A DNA stretch of 62,092 nt, taken from the NCBI GenBank assembly GCA_028707695.1, contig JAQWAL010000007.1, positions 1 through 62,092 of the forward strand, written 5' to 3'. Under the pieces are notes generated by a model that saw only the letters and a list, made by a program, of their open reading frames with translations, did not search any database and had not been told where the DNA came from. Origin of the DNA: Bacteroidales bacterium. GTDB lineage: Bacteria; Bacteroidota; Bacteroidia; Bacteroidales; UBA932. Made by a program: the position numbers and the translations under genes. Numbering within the stretch: position 1 is the stretch's first letter; every line of letters starts with the position of its first letter. This document shows, piece after piece, positions 9,130-17,388 of the stretch.

Positions 9130-9594
9130 TCATTCCACAATCATCTTGTTTGTACCACCGTGTAGAGGATATGTGTTTAGCAATGTCTCTCCTCTCTCAT
9201 CCATCAAGCTGGCTTTGAAGCTATACTCTCCTTTGGACAATGGAATTTCCAAAGAAATTGGCTTTGTCAGGTCCAGTTCATGTTCGTAATCCAATGCACC
9301 GTTTTTGACCAACTGCAATTTGAGTTTGCCGCCAATCCAGTTATGTGGCACCAAGATATAGTCAATCCCGCCATATTCCCATTTCCCATCAAGGAAATTG
9401 ATGGAATTTCCTTGAACTATACCTGGAAATGTGAGGTTGACATATGGCTGGTTCATGTACGATGAGTATTCTTCGTTTTCTGATTCTGTAAAACTCAGGG
9501 CATTCCACTCCGGTGTTGTGCCGATGTTGTTCTTTGAGCATGCACCCAGGATGAGGCATGCAATGAGGATGGTTGCAATAGTTGTTGTTTTCAT
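9130..9594 (-). CDS. Small lipoprotein, last gene of fimbrial operon
   Basis: A 154-residue predicted lipoprotein with a type II signal peptide (ILGAC, Cys 19). The mature part is beta-rich with no recognised catalytic motif. It contains PYVNLTFPG and ends in a segment resembling a carbohydrate-binding or Ig-like fold. It lies 31 nt downstream of the DUF4906-like gene and in the same direction as all upstream fimbrial genes, so it is probably an accessory or minor fimbrial component. I do not recognise the family. Confidence 0.65.
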   Translation of the reverse strand: MKTTTIATILIACLILGACSKNNIGTTPEWNALSFTESENEEYSSYMNQPYVNLTFPGIVQGNSINFLDGKWEYGGIDYILVPHNWIGGKLKLQLVKNGALDYEHELDLTKPISLEIPLSKGEYSFKASLMDERGETLLNTYPLHGGTNKMIVE

Positions 9595-9625
9595 GGTTGT
9601 TGAATTTATTGGTTGTTTGTAATGT

Positions 9626-11218
9626 TTACCAACTTATATATACTCCTTGTACAAATATTGTATCTGGTTCCGGAGTGATTGTCAATGACTGGAATACTTG
9701 GTCTGAGTATTCTTCCGTAACAGGTCCCTGCAGTACAACGGCAATGTGTCCGTTGGTCCTGATCCACGGGCGATCGTTGTTTTCTGTTAAATCCAACCTC
9801 AATTGTGCTGTTCCGTTGTAAATTGAGTTGTTGGTATAACTGTAACTTGTATTTATTGTCACAAATGGATATATGTTGTTGATCAATTCCATATTGGAAG
9901 GAGTGGGCATATCTGCCCGGCAGTAAATTACCATTACAGAATGGGATATCATCCCTGGCGTACCGGTTTGTTCTCCTGCAATCAAATGTTTATTGACACT
10001 AATATTAATATGGTCGTAAACAGTTACATGGCATTGGTCTGTAAACCCTCCTTCTTGTGTGGTTACTGTTACAACGGAATTCCCGGGAGCATGAGCCGTA
10101 GCCATGCCTGTATTTGGGTCTATTGTCAATACTTGTGTGTTGGAACTGCTCCATGAGATATTCTTGTTGCTTGCATTGGAAGGAGTTATGGATGCAGAAA
10201 ACTGGTAATTATCTTCCTTTTTCAACTCTAATGACGATGTGGAAATTGTGACATCCTGTACATTGTTTCCAATGGTTATGAGTCCGGAGACATCTACCCT
10301 CCATGAGATTTCGCCGGCAGAACTTCCGTTGAATTTTATGGTCTCCATATAATGCCTGCCTCTTTCTATGTCATAATTGTTTGTTGTGTTGAGACCCGGG
10401 AAATTCCGGAACTTGATTATCCCGGTTTTGTCAGGGCTGCTATAGTTGGCTGTTATCTCTACGTAACTGCAAATATTTTCTTTTTCCCCGGGATGTTTAT
10501 GGACAGGATTTGAATTCATACCAATGTTTCCCTGAAGGTTTTCGAACATATAGAGGGGTGTGGCATAATTGTGCATAGGAGGTTCCATGGATCCATCAGA
10601 AAGGATATCTCCGTTTTGGCATAAATTTTCCAGACTTGCTTTGTTGTGGTCTAACAAAAGGGAATATGCGGGTACGTTTTTAAGCGAAATGCTGGTGATT
10701 TCTATGTTGACTCCCGGGGACAAGTTGTTTTTGTTGAAAAGGAAAGTGAATTTGGCCAACAATCTTTTTACGTTGATTGTGAAATTACGCGATGTTTTTG
10801 AGACCAACACATCGATTGCTCCGGCAAAAATCATGTTGCCACCACTTCCACTGGTTTGGTAAACCTTGTGGTTCCTGATGGATTCCAGATTGGGAAACCG
10901 TGTAATGTCAATTGGTCCCATGTTGATTATTGCAACCAAGGTCTTTTCTCCCTGCTTCAATATCAATGTAGAAGATGTTGCTCCATTTTTATATATGTGA
11001 CCCTCCAGCAATCCGTCGCTATCATATGCGAGTATATTCAGGTCTATGGCATTTTCTGCTATTTGACCGCTTTTTGTAATATCCGGCATCTTTGCATCAA
11101 CCATCACAACCTGTAGCCTTTCCAATGACGCTTTTTGTGCAGGTATATCATCTTTCTGACATGAGCCAGTGATTGAAATAAGGCAAACCAATGCCATTAT
11201 AGTATTGTTTCTAAGCAT
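9626..11218 (-). CDS. DUF4906-like fimbrial lipoprotein with Big_2 domain
   Basis: A 530-residue predicted lipoprotein (lipobox ending TGSC, Cys 20). Residues about 30-315 resemble DUF4906/fimbrillin-type proteins, with a KRLLAKFTF strand and a YMFENLQG motif. Residues about 318-402 form a bacterial Ig-like (Big_2) domain, with ISWSSSNTQVLTID followed by a G-x-A-x-A-x-A-x-G pattern and VTVTTQEGG. The C-terminal 130 residues are uncharacterised. The start codon shares one base with the stop of the upstream OmpA/TPR-like gene, so the two are translationally coupled. It is a candidate tip or anchor subunit; the role is inferred from context. Confidence 0.75.
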   Translation of the reverse strand: MLRNNTIMALVCLISITGSCQKDDIPAQKASLERLQVVMVDAKMPDITKSGQIAENAIDLNILAYDSDGLLEGHIYKNGATSSTLILKQGEKTLVAIINMGPIDITRFPNLESIRNHKVYQTSGSGGNMIFAGAIDVLVSKTSRNFTINVKRLLAKFTFLFNKNNLSPGVNIEITSISLKNVPAYSLLLDHNKASLENLCQNGDILSDGSMEPPMHNYATPLYMFENLQGNIGMNSNPVHKHPGEKENICSYVEITANYSSPDKTGIIKFRNFPGLNTTNNYDIERGRHYMETIKFNGSSAGEISWRVDVSGLITIGNNVQDVTISTSSLELKKEDNYQFSASITPSNASNKNISWSSSNTQVLTIDPNTGMATAHAPGNSVVTVTTQEGGFTDQCHVTVYDHINISVNKHLIAGEQTGTPGMISHSVMVIYCRADMPTPSNMELINNIYPFVTINTSYSYTNNSIYNGTAQLRLDLTENNDRPWIRTNGHIAVVLQGPVTEEYSDQVFQSLTITPEPDTIFVQGVYISW

Positions 11219-13167
11219 TATTCAAACAGATCTTTGTTAAGGTTGTATTTTTCTATTAGCTTGCTGATCTCAGGATCCAGCCCCCCTCTGTATGCCATTT
11301 TGATATCCAGTTCCTTTGATTTGAGAAAAAGCCTTGCAGCCTCCTGTTCTTCCCCTTTGCGAGCGTGTATGATGGCCATCATGTAAAGTTGGTGGGCGCT
11401 TTCTTTCAGTTTTTCCAGTATGGAGTATGCAGAAACATCCTGCCCGAGTGAGAGGTGTGCTATTGCTGTGTTGATGTCGTTGTAACCGATGAGTATCTCC
11501 AGTGCTTTGGAGTACTCCCTTTTTTTTAAAAGGTTTACACCCCTTGTGTAGAGGGTATCGGGTTCTGAAGTATGGATTGTATCCTTGACCATTCCTATCC
11601 TCAACAGGTTGAGTTCGATAGAGACTTTCCTTAGCAATGGGTAAATATTTTCTTTCAGGTAGTTGTACTCTTGTTTGTATTTGGATAGCAGGTTTTCCCT
11701 TTTGTCCGGTTCTACCTCTGCAAAACAGTCCAACAATCCTTTTTTGTTTGCCAGGATTGTATCTCTCTCTATTATCTTGTACAAAAGCTGCCAGTTCTCG
11801 GGGATGATGCATTGAATGATCTTTCCGTTTAAGTCATGCTGCCCGTCACCGTAGCCGCCAACCAGTTTGCCATGGTGTAAATGAAGTGTTTTGTATTTTT
11901 GGCTCATTTCAATTACAAGATCTGTAATGTGTTTTTCAATTTCCGTTGATCTTTGTTTTGAAAGTCTCTCGTTGGTCTTGAATTTGCCTTCGGGAGAAGA
12001 AGATGAGATGATTTTGATTGAGTCTATTTCAAATTCGTTCTCTTTGAATACATTTTCTATCATGGAGCAGATTTTTTCCAGTTCGTTTGCGTTGTTGTTG
12101 TGATATGGGTCTATTTTGTATTTCCCTGCCTTGAATGAAATCCTGGAATCATACCTCTGGTTGACCCGCCTTTCAATAACCTTTTTTTTGTAGCGGATGA
12201 TATCCCGGGTGAATGCACTCACAGATGAAACATTGTATGTGATGGTGTCTGAATCGGCCAGCATATATGTCAATCCAGAACTGCTCCTTACACATCCTTT
12301 TACCCACAAATAGAGTTTCCTTGATTCTTGGTTGGTGGCAACATCCTGTGAATAGTGGTAATCAAAATTCCCATATTTGTCCTTTATCACCGAGTCCAGC
12401 CTCGCTCCCTTGACATAAGGGTTTTTGACATATCTGAGGAAAACCTCCCCGATACGGGACTTCCTTTTTTCATTTCTTTCTATTAGCCACTCTTTTACGT
12501 ATTTATCAATTATCTCCTTTTCGCTGACACCTGATTTTGTTTTTAGAAAGTCATTCCTGATTCCGTTAAGTGCCATTGATTGAGGAAGGTGCCTTTCCAG
12601 GAATATGGACAGACCTTCCATGTCTGAAAATGACTCCAAAAAAGAGGCATCCTCTGGAATTATCCCCTCCATGTATTTCGCAAATTTCCTGTAACCATTT
12701 GCCTGGGATCTCTTGAACTCTTTTCCGCTTACAATTATCTTGGGAAAGGCGGTGGTATCCTCTCCCCGGAGCATAACGGGAACCATCTCGGTTTGCCAGG
12801 AATCGTGTATTAGGCAAGATGGTATTGTGAGAACAAAGCCAATGGTTATGATTCCATTCCTTTCTGCTATGTTGTGGGCCTTTGTGCTGATGACAACCTC
12901 ATTCAGTTGCCTAATGCCGGTAAGTTCACCCGAAGAGTCCCTGATTGCCTGGTTGTAGATTATCTCTTGACCGCTTTCCGTTGTGAATGTGAAAGTTTCA
13001 AGGCTATCATGTGTGTTGTCACGGGTAAATGCTATCTCCTCTCCTTTGTGTGCATTTATGTAGGAGACCAACGGCACAGGATTGCTTTTTACAATGCGGT
13101 GCAAAGCTCTGTTGCAAGAACAAATGAGTAAGGACAAGCAGGCAAATATGAGGCAGACAATCTTCAT
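11218..13167 (-). CDS. OmpA/TPR-like lipoprotein of fimbrial operon (DUF3868-like)
   Basis: A 649-residue exported protein. The N terminus (MKIVCLIFACLSLLICSC) is a lipoprotein-type signal peptide. The middle has an OmpA-like segment (about residues 360-450) with the SSSSPEGKF and NERLSKQRSTEIEKH pattern of peptidoglycan-binding OmpA domains of Bacteroidetes fimbrial loci. The C terminus (about 550-645) carries TPR-like helices, including LLKKREYSKALEIL and ARLFLKSKELD. Such proteins accompany fimbrillins together with a DUF3575 barrel and may anchor the structure to peptidoglycan. It directly abuts the DUF3575 gene upstream and overlaps the DUF4906-like gene downstream by one base. Confidence 0.7.
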   Translation of the reverse strand: MKIVCLIFACLSLLICSCNRALHRIVKSNPVPLVSYINAHKGEEIAFTRDNTHDSLETFTFTTESGQEIIYNQAIRDSSGELTGIRQLNEVVISTKAHNIAERNGIITIGFVLTIPSCLIHDSWQTEMVPVMLRGEDTTAFPKIIVSGKEFKRSQANGYRKFAKYMEGIIPEDASFLESFSDMEGLSIFLERHLPQSMALNGIRNDFLKTKSGVSEKEIIDKYVKEWLIERNEKRKSRIGEVFLRYVKNPYVKGARLDSVIKDKYGNFDYHYSQDVATNQESRKLYLWVKGCVRSSSGLTYMLADSDTITYNVSSVSAFTRDIIRYKKKVIERRVNQRYDSRISFKAGKYKIDPYHNNNANELEKICSMIENVFKENEFEIDSIKIISSSSPEGKFKTNERLSKQRSTEIEKHITDLVIEMSQKYKTLHLHHGKLVGGYGDGQHDLNGKIIQCIIPENWQLLYKIIERDTILANKKGLLDCFAEVEPDKRENLLSKYKQEYNYLKENIYPLLRKVSIELNLLRIGMVKDTIHTSEPDTLYTRGVNLLKKREYSKALEILIGYNDINTAIAHLSLGQDVSAYSILEKLKESAHQLYMMAIIHARKGEEQEAARLFLKSKELDIKMAYRGGLDPEISKLIEKYNLNKDLFE

Positions 13168-13719
13168 TCAAAAAACATATACAAGTGAAATTGAAAGCTT
13201 AAAAGGCAGCAAACAAAATTTGCATGTGCTGTCCAGGAATTCCCCGCACGGCTCTATCTCATACATGTCGAAAGAGTTGATGGATGCACAAACTCCTGCT
13301 TCGAATTCCATGTTCAAATCCTTTGAAAGCATTTTTGCATATCCCAGTGTTGTTCCTACACCATAATAGTGCCCCTGGTAGCGGGTTGAATTGTACCCAA
13401 CGTTGTATACAGCACCAGAGATATAAGCTCCGTTGAAAAATCCCGAGTAGGTGTGCCAATGCCAAAGCCTGATCCCGGAAAGTGCATTCAAATGTTTTAT
13501 TTTTACCTCTTTGCTGAATTCGAAAGGATTCCAGGAAACCATGGTGTGGCAGGAGTATCTTTTGGACAACACAAAAGAGTGCTCTGCATTCAGGCTTCCG
13601 GTGATTAACAGGGGGATGTTGAGCGACAGCGTTTTTGTCTGCGCAAAAGTTGCTGTTGTGAGCAACAGCTCCAACACTATTGATGCCGGTATGATTATGT
13701 TTTTATTCAGACTTTTCAT
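13168..13719 (-). CDS. DUF3575 outer membrane barrel protein
   Basis: A 183-residue protein with a Sec signal peptide (ending TFAQ) and an eight-strand-like barrel. DUF3575 signatures are SLNAEHSFVLSKR, WNPFEFS, GIRLWHW, GFFNGAYISGAVYNVG and YGVGTTLGYAKMLSKDLNMEFEAG. A Cys pair near the C terminus (ECGEF-like and STCKFC) matches the CxxC found late in this family. The ATG overlaps the stop of the upstream fimbrillin by 4 nt (ATGA), so translation is coupled. In Bacteroidales fimbrial operons this protein usually precedes the OmpA-like gene, as here. An outer-membrane anchor or assembly role is inferred. Confidence 0.82.
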   Translation of the reverse strand: MKSLNKNIIIPASIVLELLLTTATFAQTKTLSLNIPLLITGSLNAEHSFVLSKRYSCHTMVSWNPFEFSKEVKIKHLNALSGIRLWHWHTYSGFFNGAYISGAVYNVGYNSTRYQGHYYGVGTTLGYAKMLSKDLNMEFEAGVCASINSFDMYEIEPCGEFLDSTCKFCLLPFKLSISLVYVF

Positions 13720-14612
13720 TTGATGTTAATGACCTCAATTTCTTGGAGATGCCAATCCTGTACAGATGCCATGCCGGTTATTAGCTCCATTCCGGAGATT
13801 TCCAGAGTGTACAAGTACCTTTTTCCTTCCTGGAAACCCTCTTTGGATGCCGGGAGGGTTGCTTTCCTGACCTCCTTTTTGTTTGATTCAAGATGGGTTG
13901 TTTCTACTTTGACAAAAGGATCAAAACCAGGCTGCAGAGGAAGGATTATTGTTTCTGCAGAGTTGCTGTCCAGGGAGAGTTCTGTGTATTCTGGACTGAG
14001 AGATTTGGAAGGAGTTATTGTCCCGTTGTGCAAAGCCATTGTGACGTGGTTGTCTGGCAGGGTGACTGAAATCTTGTTTATGGAGTGATGATTGTTATTG
14101 TTGGTTACCGAAATGACAATGTTTGAGCATTTGTGTTTGAACTGCAAAAGCACAACAGCATCCTTCTCTATTTTGGTTCCTGTGTGTTGTGCCCACATGT
14201 AGTCTATGTTGTTTTCCAGAGAGGTGGCAACTCCATTTGAAAAAGATGGCAGTTTTTGGTATTCAAAGCCTGCAGATACTGCATAAAAATCATATGTCCC
14301 TTTTGGCACTATAAGGTTTTTGGCAGTCAATTGCCTGAGGTTGCCATTGCCGTCGGAGGCCGCATCAAATGGAGTCCCCGGCCACGGGGGACGTGTGGCC
14401 GGATTCTCTTTTTGTATATAGCCGTATATCCTGAAATAATTACCCTCATGGAACTTTTGGATATTGCCGGATTTTGTCTCTGCCAGAGTTCCTGAAAAAA
14501 AAACAGTGTGCTCCCTTTTATTGTCCCCGGTGCAATTATGGCAATCTGGTTTATGGCAAGAGCAAATTGCAATAAACATGAAGAATAGGGTAAATTTAGG
14601 TTTGAGTTCCAT
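13716..14612 (-). CDS. Fimbrillin family lipoprotein (paralogue 3)
   Basis: A 298-residue lipoprotein (lipobox AICSC, Cys 19) of the fimbrillin-A clan. Features shared with its neighbours are VPKGTYDFYAVS, NIDYMWA, a TPSKSLS strand, LPLQPG, a GKRYLYTLEISG strand and a terminal ASVQDW motif. FimA-type subunits are exported as lipoproteins, reach the surface and polymerise by strand exchange after N-terminal processing. A near-N-terminal cluster CHKPDCHNC is unusual. It lies 4 nt after the next upstream fimbrillin gene and overlaps the DUF3575 gene by 4 nt. Confidence 0.85.
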   Translation of the reverse strand: MELKPKFTLFFMFIAICSCHKPDCHNCTGDNKREHTVFFSGTLAETKSGNIQKFHEGNYFRIYGYIQKENPATRPPWPGTPFDAASDGNGNLRQLTAKNLIVPKGTYDFYAVSAGFEYQKLPSFSNGVATSLENNIDYMWAQHTGTKIEKDAVVLLQFKHKCSNIVISVTNNNNHHSINKISVTLPDNHVTMALHNGTITPSKSLSPEYTELSLDSNSAETIILPLQPGFDPFVKVETTHLESNKKEVRKATLPASKEGFQEGKRYLYTLEISGMELITGMASVQDWHLQEIEVINIK

Positions 14613-14616
14613 GCTG

Positions 14617-15504
14617 TTATTCTATTAATGTAATGTCGGAGATGCTTTGCGTGGTCCAGTCCTGTACGGTAGCACCGGCAAAGATCATTTCATTTGCTGT
14701 AACATACAGGTTGAGCGTGTAATAACTCCCTCCTGCATACGACTGGGAAGGGATGGTTCCAGTGTAAACCTTTCCTGTGACAGAGGTGCCTCCAATTGTG
14801 ACATTAGTCGTGACCTTAATGTTGATTGCTTTGGAAGCTAGCGGTAACATGATGTATTTTCCTTTTGTGCCCGAAACAGTCATGGGTTTGAATTCATCGG
14901 TTGAGCTGGAAGGAGTTATGGCTCCCGTGGCAAGGTTCATGGTAGATGAAGCATCTGCTTTTGAAGGGGTTATCTCTATTAATGTGACGGAGAGGGAGTT
15001 GATTCCGCTACCTTCCAAAATATTCAGCTCCAATCCCACTGCTTTGTGGGCATACACGAAATTGACTGTGCCACCCTCATTTACTCCGCTTACTTTTGAC
15101 CAAAGGTAATCTTTCTTATTGGCTAGCTGTCCCGAGGTCCCGGAAACGAATGTTAAAGCTGGCGCACTTGCACTATTGGTAGATACGGAGTAGAAATCGT
15201 AAGACCCTTTTGGCAAGTACAAGCTGTTTTGGGGAGTAAGGACGCTGCCGGTGCTGCAAGTTGCTTCCAAAGGTGTTCCGGAAACGGGGCTGGATGTGGA
15301 TACAGGGTCACCCGATTGGTAGCCGATGATTGTGGATTTGTTGCCGACAGTAAAAGGTATATCTGCCTTTGTTTGTGCATCCTGGTAATACGAAGCATTG
15401 AACTTCACTTCTCCCTCATATCCTTCTCTGTTGGTTGCTTCTTTCGTGCATGAAGCAAAAAGCAAGGAGATGCAAACGGCATAATAATAACTGGAATTTT
15501 TCAT
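14617..15504 (-). CDS. Fimbrillin family lipoprotein (paralogue 2)
   Basis: A 295-residue predicted fimbrial subunit (lipobox LFASC, Cys 19). It is very rich in Ser, Thr, Gly and Ala, as expected for a major structural subunit. It shares with the flanking paralogues LPKGSYDFYSVS, KKDYLWS, ITPSSS, IMLPL, a GGSYYTLNLYV strand and ATVQDWTTQSI at the C terminus. Of the paralogues it has the lowest complexity and the most regular composition, so it is my best guess for the main shaft subunit. It is 21 nt downstream of the FimB-like gene and 4 nt upstream of the next fimbrillin. Confidence 0.87.
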   Translation of the reverse strand: MKNSSYYYAVCISLLFASCTKEATNREGYEGEVKFNASYYQDAQTKADIPFTVGNKSTIIGYQSGDPVSTSSPVSGTPLEATCSTGSVLTPQNSLYLPKGSYDFYSVSTNSASAPALTFVSGTSGQLANKKDYLWSKVSGVNEGGTVNFVYAHKAVGLELNILEGSGINSLSVTLIEITPSKADASSTMNLATGAITPSSSTDEFKPMTVSGTKGKYIMLPLASKAINIKVTTNVTIGGTSVTGKVYTGTIPSQSYAGGSYYTLNLYVTANEMIFAGATVQDWTTQSISDITLIE

Positions 15505-15525
15505 TTTCTTTGAATTTTAAGTTGT

Positions 15526-16362
15526 TTATAATGATATGATTGGTTTATGGTATTGGTCTTCCCAGTTTGTGATGCCCGACAATACAACTCCAATTTCATT
15601 GGATGATACTCCAATGTGAAGGGTATGGATCTTGCCTTGTTCCAGTCCACTCTCCATGAAAATCCTTGTGTATAGCGATTTGCTTGAATATTCCGTGGTA
15701 TCGGCAAGGGTTATTTCCAAAACGATGTCTTTTCCCGGGACAAGGGGATTGCAGTAGTAATACCAACTATCTGAATCATTGTCATGGTACATGGGTTCCA
15801 GGAACAACCCCACATCCTGTTCACAGCTACATCTTCCATCTTGGATGCCCAGTATTGCATCTTGTTCTACCGGAGGGGTTATCTTGATATTTGTGATGCA
15901 GTGGTCAAAATCGGATTCGTTAAAGCATTTTACAACCAACATGGAGTTAGCCAGCTTGTGTTCCAGCACAATAATGTTTTCCCTTTTTTTTTGGATATTA
16001 TGTACTCCTCTATGGTAGAGGTACCGGTATCCGTTTTTAAAGGGCTTTTTTTGTTCGTAATTGATTGCAGAAGAGCAAACGATGGTTGTCATATGGTATT
16101 CCCCCGGGTATAATTTGAAATTTTCACCTGGGTGGTAAATGGTGTCATGTCCGTTGTATTGGAAGATTACTCCGGAAGGGGTGCATTTACCGTCTTGTTC
16201 CGAGTAGTAGAGGTTCATGTAACCACTTGACATATCATGACAACATGATGAATCCTTGAACAAAACCAGATATTTCCCGTAATCTGGGCAGTTATCGTAA
16301 TTTTCTCCAATACAGGAACAGGCCAACATGAGTGCAGATGCAATTGTGATTGTAGCTTTCAT
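15526..16362 (-). CDS. FimB/Mfa2-like fimbrial lipoprotein
   Basis: A 278-residue lipoprotein (lipobox MLACSC). Just after the lipidated Cys it has GENYDNCPDYGKYLVLF, close to the C-x-x-D-x-x-x-C-P pattern at the start of FimB/Mfa2 anchor proteins. It lacks the KGSYDFY motif but has PGEYHM at the equivalent place, and it ends with GITNWEDQ like its neighbours. It is Cys-rich for a surface protein (SSCCHD, RCSCEQD). FimB/Mfa2 proteins anchor the fimbria and limit its length; that role here is inferred. It sits between two fimbrillin genes, 2 nt after the first. Confidence 0.65.
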   Translation of the reverse strand: MKATITIASALMLACSCIGENYDNCPDYGKYLVLFKDSSCCHDMSSGYMNLYYSEQDGKCTPSGVIFQYNGHDTIYHPGENFKLYPGEYHMTTIVCSSAINYEQKKPFKNGYRYLYHRGVHNIQKKRENIIVLEHKLANSMLVVKCFNESDFDHCITNIKITPPVEQDAILGIQDGRCSCEQDVGLFLEPMYHDNDSDSWYYYCNPLVPGKDIVLEITLADTTEYSSKSLYTRIFMESGLEQGKIHTLHIGVSSNEIGVVLSGITNWEDQYHKPIISL

Positions 16363-16364
16363 GG

Positions 16365-17228
16365 TTATTGTCTGACAAATGAATATTCAATGGTTTCGTT
16401 TTGGTAATTCCAGGGGGTTATGCCTACGGAGATATTCACACCGCACCTCTCTTTTAAGTTTAACTCTACTGTGTATTTGTTTCCTGCAACCAGGCTGCTT
16501 GGAATGGTGCCCGAGTAGACCATGCCATTGGTTGTTATGTTGTTTATTGTGGCATTTACGGATACCTCTACCCGAGGTTGTTGGCTGCATGGCAGCAGGA
16601 ACAAACTCCTGGATAGTCCGCTCCCTTGGATAGTGCTGGCCGGCAAAAGGTTTTGGGATGTAGTTACTGTCCCGCCCAATAGGTCCAGCTCTGTTCCTTG
16701 CGGGTTTGGAAGGGTCATTTTGATATGGTTCACCACCATGTTATTGTAATTGTCCGGAGGATTTATATTTATTTGTACACAGCATGCCATGTGTTTGAAG
16801 TTCAGTTGTACGGGAGTTGGTCCCTTTACGTAGACCCTTTTGGCAGATGCCCAGATATAGTCTATGTGGTTTTGTGCCATACACTTCATGTTACCATCAA
16901 ACATCACGTCAATGGCTCGGTTGCTGTTTTGGGAAAGGGAGTAGATGTCGTAACTCCCTTTTAAAAGGTAATACTCTTTGTTTGGATTCATTATTCCGTT
17001 AATCCCGGCACTTAACACAACTCCCTGGGTTTTGTTGGTTGTACTGAATGGCGTGGACTGAAAGGTGTACAGGTTGGCCTTTGTATACATTGCAGGGTAT
17101 GCAGATGCTTTACTTGTGGAAGAGAATGTTGCTGTGACCTGCAGGCTGTTCAAATCAAAATTTTGATGTTTTGAGCAACTCAGGCACATTTGTGCTACAA
17201 CTGCGATTATGATTCCTAACTTTTTCAC
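16365..17228 (-). CDS. Fimbrillin family lipoprotein (paralogue 1), first gene of operon
   Basis: A 287-residue predicted lipoprotein (lipobox MCLSC, Cys 18) of the fimbrillin superfamily. Shared signatures are LLKGSYDIYSLS, HIDYIWA, LPASTIQGSG, LLPCSQ, AGNKYTVELNL and VGITPWNYQ. It starts with GTG (17228-17226); moving the start would remove the signal peptide. The -7 box lies only 5 nt upstream, so the mRNA appears leaderless. It begins an eight-gene co-directional run that ends at 9130. Confidence 0.82.
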   Translation of the reverse strand: MKKLGIIIAVVAQMCLSCSKHQNFDLNSLQVTATFSSTSKASAYPAMYTKANLYTFQSTPFSTTNKTQGVVLSAGINGIMNPNKEYYLLKGSYDIYSLSQNSNRAIDVMFDGNMKCMAQNHIDYIWASAKRVYVKGPTPVQLNFKHMACCVQININPPDNYNNMVVNHIKMTLPNPQGTELDLLGGTVTTSQNLLPASTIQGSGLSRSLFLLPCSQQPRVEVSVNATINNITTNGMVYSGTIPSSLVAGNKYTVELNLKERCGVNISVGITPWNYQNETIEYSFVRQ

Positions 17229-17233
17229 AGAGG

Positions 17234-17263
17234 CAAATCTAATACTTGTGCTTTAGTTGCAAA
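17234..17263 (-). promoter_or_regulatory. Promoter of the fimbrial operon
   Basis: On the - strand TTTG (17263-17260) and TAGATTTG (17241-17234) are separated by 18 bp. The -7 box ends 5 nt before the GTG start codon, predicting almost no 5' leader. No inverted repeats typical of invertible fimbrial promoters flank it. Confidence 0.65.
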
Positions 17264-17340
17264 ACACTATTAAACAGGATTATATGATATTGAAATTATT
17301 ATATTCCATTTTATATTTTATTGCTTTTTATAATCAGGGA

Positions 17341-17373
17341 CAATTAATTTTTTTAACTTTGGCAATTAATTTT
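17341..17373 (+). promoter_or_regulatory. serS -7 box flanked by an 11-bp direct repeat
   Basis: TAACTTTG at 17354-17361 is a -7 match for serS, with a 27-nt gap to its ATG. It is bracketed by two copies of CAATTAATTTT (17341-17351 and 17363-17373), 22 bp apart, or about two helical turns. No good -33 box is seen. Confidence 0.45.
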
Positions 17374-17388
17374 CAGATTCATTATACG

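Noticed and set aside
9130-17228. Fimbrial locus as a recently inserted island
   Set aside because: No integrase, direct repeats or tRNA boundary flank it, and its base composition looks like the neighbouring genes by eye.
17257-17388. Longer serS start at 17257
   Set aside because: The extra 44 residues are hydrophobic, AT-driven and cover the -7 promoter box; the family N terminus begins at 17389.
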